Shown here: positions 61,262 to 64,000 of the stretch, in pieces
Layout: every line of letters begins with the position of its first letter
Numbering within the stretch: position 1 is the first letter of the stretch
DNA from: Populus alba
Taxonomy: Eukaryota; Streptophyta; Magnoliopsida; Malpighiales; Salicaceae
Direction of reading: 5' to 3'
Assembly: GCF_005239225.2 (NCBI RefSeq)
Contig: NC_133301.1
Span: 7,961,157-8,025,156 of the forward strand
Length of the DNA: 64,000 bases
Translations under genes and position numbers: made by a program
The notes under the pieces: model-generated
Databases searched by the model: none
What the model was told of the DNA's origin: nothing
Seen by the model: only the letters and a program-made list of their open reading frames with translations

Positions 61262-62369
61262 GTGACCAAGTTGCCACCAATAAACGTGAAGTATCCAGAC
61301 GTAGATTTTCTATCAGATATGCTTCTTGCCCAGTCAGCATCTGTGTACCCCTCAACCTCTAGATGATCGTTCTTGGAAAATAGAAGCCTTCTTCCAGGAG
61401 CTGATTTTAAGTAACGAAGTATTCTTACTACAACATTCATATGCTCTTCACTTGGACAATGCATGAATTGGCTGACTATACTGACAACATAGCAAATATC
61501 TGGACGAGTATGTGATAGATAAATCAATTTTCCCACCAATCGTTGATACCTAAGCTTATTGGTTGGAACTTGCTCTGAAGAATCCCCAAGTTTCTGATTC
61601 TGAACCATTGGGGTGTCGGCTAGCTTGCAATCATGCATCCCTACTTCGGTTAGTAGGTCTAGCACATACTTTCTCTGTGAAAGAAATATGCCTCATTTTG
61701 ACCTAGCCACTTCAATTCCTAAGAAATACTTCAGTTCTCCTAAACTCTTCATCTCAAACTTAGTAGCCAAATGTTTCTGCAACTTATAGATTTCTTCTAT
61801 GTCGTCTCCAGTAATGATCATGTCATCCACATAAATTATCAAGGCAGTTACCTTTTCCTGTCGTTGTTTTAGGAACAAAGTGTGATCAGAGTTGCTTTGT
61901 TGAAAACCATATTTTTTCATAGCCATACTAAACCTACCAAACCAAGCACGTGGTGATGGCTTCAGCCCGTATAAAGCCTTTTGTTATCTGCAAACAATTC
62001 CAGCAGTAGGGGATAAGGTATACCCCGGTAGGATGTCCATATACACTTCCTCTTCAAGGTCTCCATGAAGGAAGGCATTCTTGACATCAAATTGGTGTAG
62101 TGGCCAATCTAAATTTGCTGCCAAAGATAATAATACTCTGACAGTATTTAGTTTTACTACTGGAGAGAACGTCTCCTGATAATCCACTCCATACGTCTGT
62201 GTGTATCCCTTGGCTCCCAATCTTGCTTTGTGCTTAATGGAGAAAATCCATCTACACCCGACTGTTTTCTTCCCCTCTGGCAGCGGAATAAGTTCCCATG
62301 TTTTGTTCTGTTCTTTTCTAGTGCTTCCATCTCTTCCTCTACTGCTCGTGTCCATGTAGGATCAGTCAA
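61237..62369 (-). pseudogene. Copia reverse transcriptase remnant
   Basis: Reads [15 protein letters not shown] (62350 region), [67 protein letters not shown] (catalytic YVDD kept) and LGELKYFLGIEVARSK, then RYQRLVGKLIYLSHTRPDI and YTDADWARS. Damage: a frameshift near 62300, loss of several residues before ARLGAKG, a stop after TAGIVCR (61984-61986 region) and a stop after VARSK (about 61692). The enzyme is therefore not made whole. Confidence 0.9.
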
Positions 62370-62474
62370 AGCTTCTTGAATTTCATGAGGGATATGGTAA
62401 GCAGACAGCTTATCGGTGAAGTCTCTGTGAGGTTTGGCCAGCCTTTGAGTAGTTACATGATTAGAGATAGGATA

Positions 62475-63656
62475 CTATGATTGTTTTTCTTTAGTGTTGG
62501 GTGAATATCGAGCTGGGGGCTTACCCCTATTATGCCTGGCAGGTAACTGATAACCAACAGGAGTATCCAAAATAGGGTTAGGAGGTGAAGAAGGAGAGGT
62601 TACCTTATGGATATTCTTTGGCGAAGAATGATCATTGTCGGGTACAAGAAGTAGAGGGGTTTGTCTGCTAGGCGTGTGATGTTCGAGATTTTCTGGCACT
62701 GTTGCATCGTTTGTTGTAACAATTCTTGCGACATCTGTTTCTGTTATAGCTACATCATCCACTGTATCATCCCTTTCTACCATTGGTGTTGTTGTTACTG
62801 TAATATCTGCAGGAAGATTAGCAATACTTGCATCATCCCTTTTTGTCACTGCAACATCCTTTTCTTTCACTATTGGTGTTATAACTGGGCAATCCCACCA
62901 CTTATGTTCTTCCTTCCATGTCTCCCCCTGAAGAGGAGAAGTGGATATTGATGATGAGTAATAATTCTCAGATTCTGAGAATGTAACGTCTATTGTGATG
63001 TAGGTATGTTTTGTGGTAGGATTGTAGCAACAATAGCCCTTCTTGTTTGTGACATACCCCAGAAAAATACACCGATCAACACATGAATCTAGTTTGCTTC
63101 GTTGGTTTTTATGTAGATGGACAAATGCTATACATCCAAATACACGTGGGGAAAGCATGAGTATAGATGGTAATGGAGCATGATTGGACAAAACCTGTAA
63201 TGGAGTCTTGAATTCTAAGACTTTAGAAGGCATGCGATTCAGTAGGTGGACAACAGTTACTACAGCTTTATCCTAGTAGTGGTGAGGTACGTGTGCCCCA
63301 ATTAGTAATGCACGGGCAGTTTCCAAAATGTGTTTGTTCTTTTGTTTGGCCATGCCATTTTGTTGTGGAGTTTGGTTGTAGGAGAATTCATGGAGAAGAC
63401 CATGTTTGTGAAAATATTGCACAAACTCTTGGTTTGCATATTCTCCACCATTATCTGATCTCAAGATTCTGATTTTTGCTGAAAATTGGTTTTGGATCAT
63501 AGCATGAGAGGCATAGAATACACCAAATACCTTGTCCTTATGTTTCAGCAAAGATAACCATGTCATTCGGGTACAATCATCTATAAAAGTCACAAACCAA
63601 CGTATACCATGGGCTGTGGTGATAGGAGATGGTCCCCAAATATCCGAATGAATCAA
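62475..63656 (-). pseudogene. Copia integrase remnant
   Basis: Reads HSDIWGPSPITTAHGIRWFV, TFIDDCTRMTWL, ILRSDNGGEYANQEFVQYF and FSYNQTPQQNGMAKQKNKHI, the DDE core of Copia integrase: the first D in IHSDIWG, the second in RSDNGGEY, the Glu in the QQNG-type helix, where the usual V-E-R-K is altered to A-K-Q-K. So the catalytic Glu appears lost. A stop at about 63270 (after HVPHHY) separates it from the C-terminal part (63233-62475: PLQVLSNHAPLP, FGCIAFVHLHKNQRSKLDS, CIFLGYVTNKKGYCCYNP), which continues into a variable Ser/Thr/Pro-rich linker. Confidence 0.9.
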
Positions 63657-63689
63657 CGCAAACAGAGCATCACTTTTATTAAAGCTTAT

Positions 63690-64000
63690 AGGGAAGGGTA
63701 CAAGATGGCTCTTTGCTAAGATGCAAGTCTCACATTTAAACTCTAAATAATTCAGACTAGAAAATAATTATGGAAATTATTGCCTCATGTAACTGAATGA
63801 CGGGTGTCCCAACCGAGCATGCTATAACCAAATCTGTGTTTCCTTTGTGCTGGATGAATGTTTCACCATATTGACTCTGCCAGAACTAAAATCATCCATG
63901 TAGTATAAACCCTTTCTTTTAGTACCACGCCCAATGATCTCCTTCGTGAGAATATCCTGAAAAAGGCAAAATGTTGGATACATTAGTGCTATACAATTTA
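63690..64000 (-). pseudogene. Copia GAG-pre-integrase remnant at the window edge
   Basis: On the minus strand, with shifts: KEIIGRGTKRKGLYYMDDF, then WLxHARLGHP-like text (63860-63790) and a CETCILAKSHL-like segment (63735-63700). These are the usual GAG-pre-integrase and zinc-binding parts upstream of integrase. Frames change at least twice. Confidence 0.65.

Larger units (their letters stand above)
60660..64000 (-). mobile_element. Copia retrotransposon, 3' portion (integrase to 3' LTR), cut by the window end
   Basis: On the minus strand from the window edge: GAG-pre-integrase remnant (about 64000-63690), integrase (63656-62475), reverse transcriptase (62369-61237), RNase H (61261-60878), polypurine tract (60881-60871) and a short 3' LTR (60870-60660). 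The order is that of Ty1/Copia. The 5' LTR, gag and protease lie beyond the window. Several stops and frameshifts make pol non-functional. Confidence 0.9.

Overview
This is a plant nuclear genomic window: AT-rich, with few and widely spaced genes, GT-AG introns, microsatellites, and a large share of decayed retrotransposons and DNA transposons. Gene content and repeat style suggest a woody dicot, and Salicaceae (Populus or Salix) is my best guess. That guess is recall-based inference; no database was searched.

Four protein-coding genes are well supported. (1) 8383-9690, plus strand: N-myristoyltransferase (NMT), coding region in one exon, preceded by an intron in the 5' UTR. (2) 12506-14963, minus strand: a six-exon single-Myb-histone / TRB telomere-repeat-binding protein (Myb, then H1/H5 globular domain, then coiled coil). 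(3) 39943-40887, plus strand: an intronless cytidine deaminase. (4) 45616-52312, minus strand: a four-exon plastid atypical Cys-His-rich thioredoxin (ACHT type, WCASC active site). Its second intron is about 5 kb and holds an LTR element whose left LTR is split by a LINE fragment. These are unlinked housekeeping or regulatory genes, with no sign of a cluster or operon-like system.

The rest is mainly a transposon graveyard. 1.7-3.3 kb: AT-rich non-coding repeat. 5.1-6.8 kb: solo LTR with an ATATG target duplication. 16-21.2 kb: a CACTA fragment abutting a minus-strand Copia element whose integrase is split by an 0.8 kb inverted-repeat transposon. 21.2-25.3 kb: a second, longer solo LTR of the same family with an AAGTG duplication and a nested insertion. 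28.9-31.2 kb: Gypsy gag/protease remnant. 33.3-35.0 kb: LTR-like DNA with degenerate 51-73 bp repeats. 37.6-39.1 kb: CACTA remnant. 42.7-44.2 kb: 3' end of a Gypsy-like element with its LTR. 44.9-45.2 kb: Copia RNase H scrap. 55.3-56.7 kb: decayed coding-like DNA. 57-60 kb: LTR-like DNA with a regular 62-bp minisatellite. 60.66-64 kb: the 3' part of a Copia element with LTR, polypurine tract and a broken pol, running off the window.

I found no rRNA, tRNA, CRISPR or other clearly new system. The most informative points are the nested insertion histories, the TE-loaded thioredoxin intron, and two tandem arrays inside LTR-like DNA.
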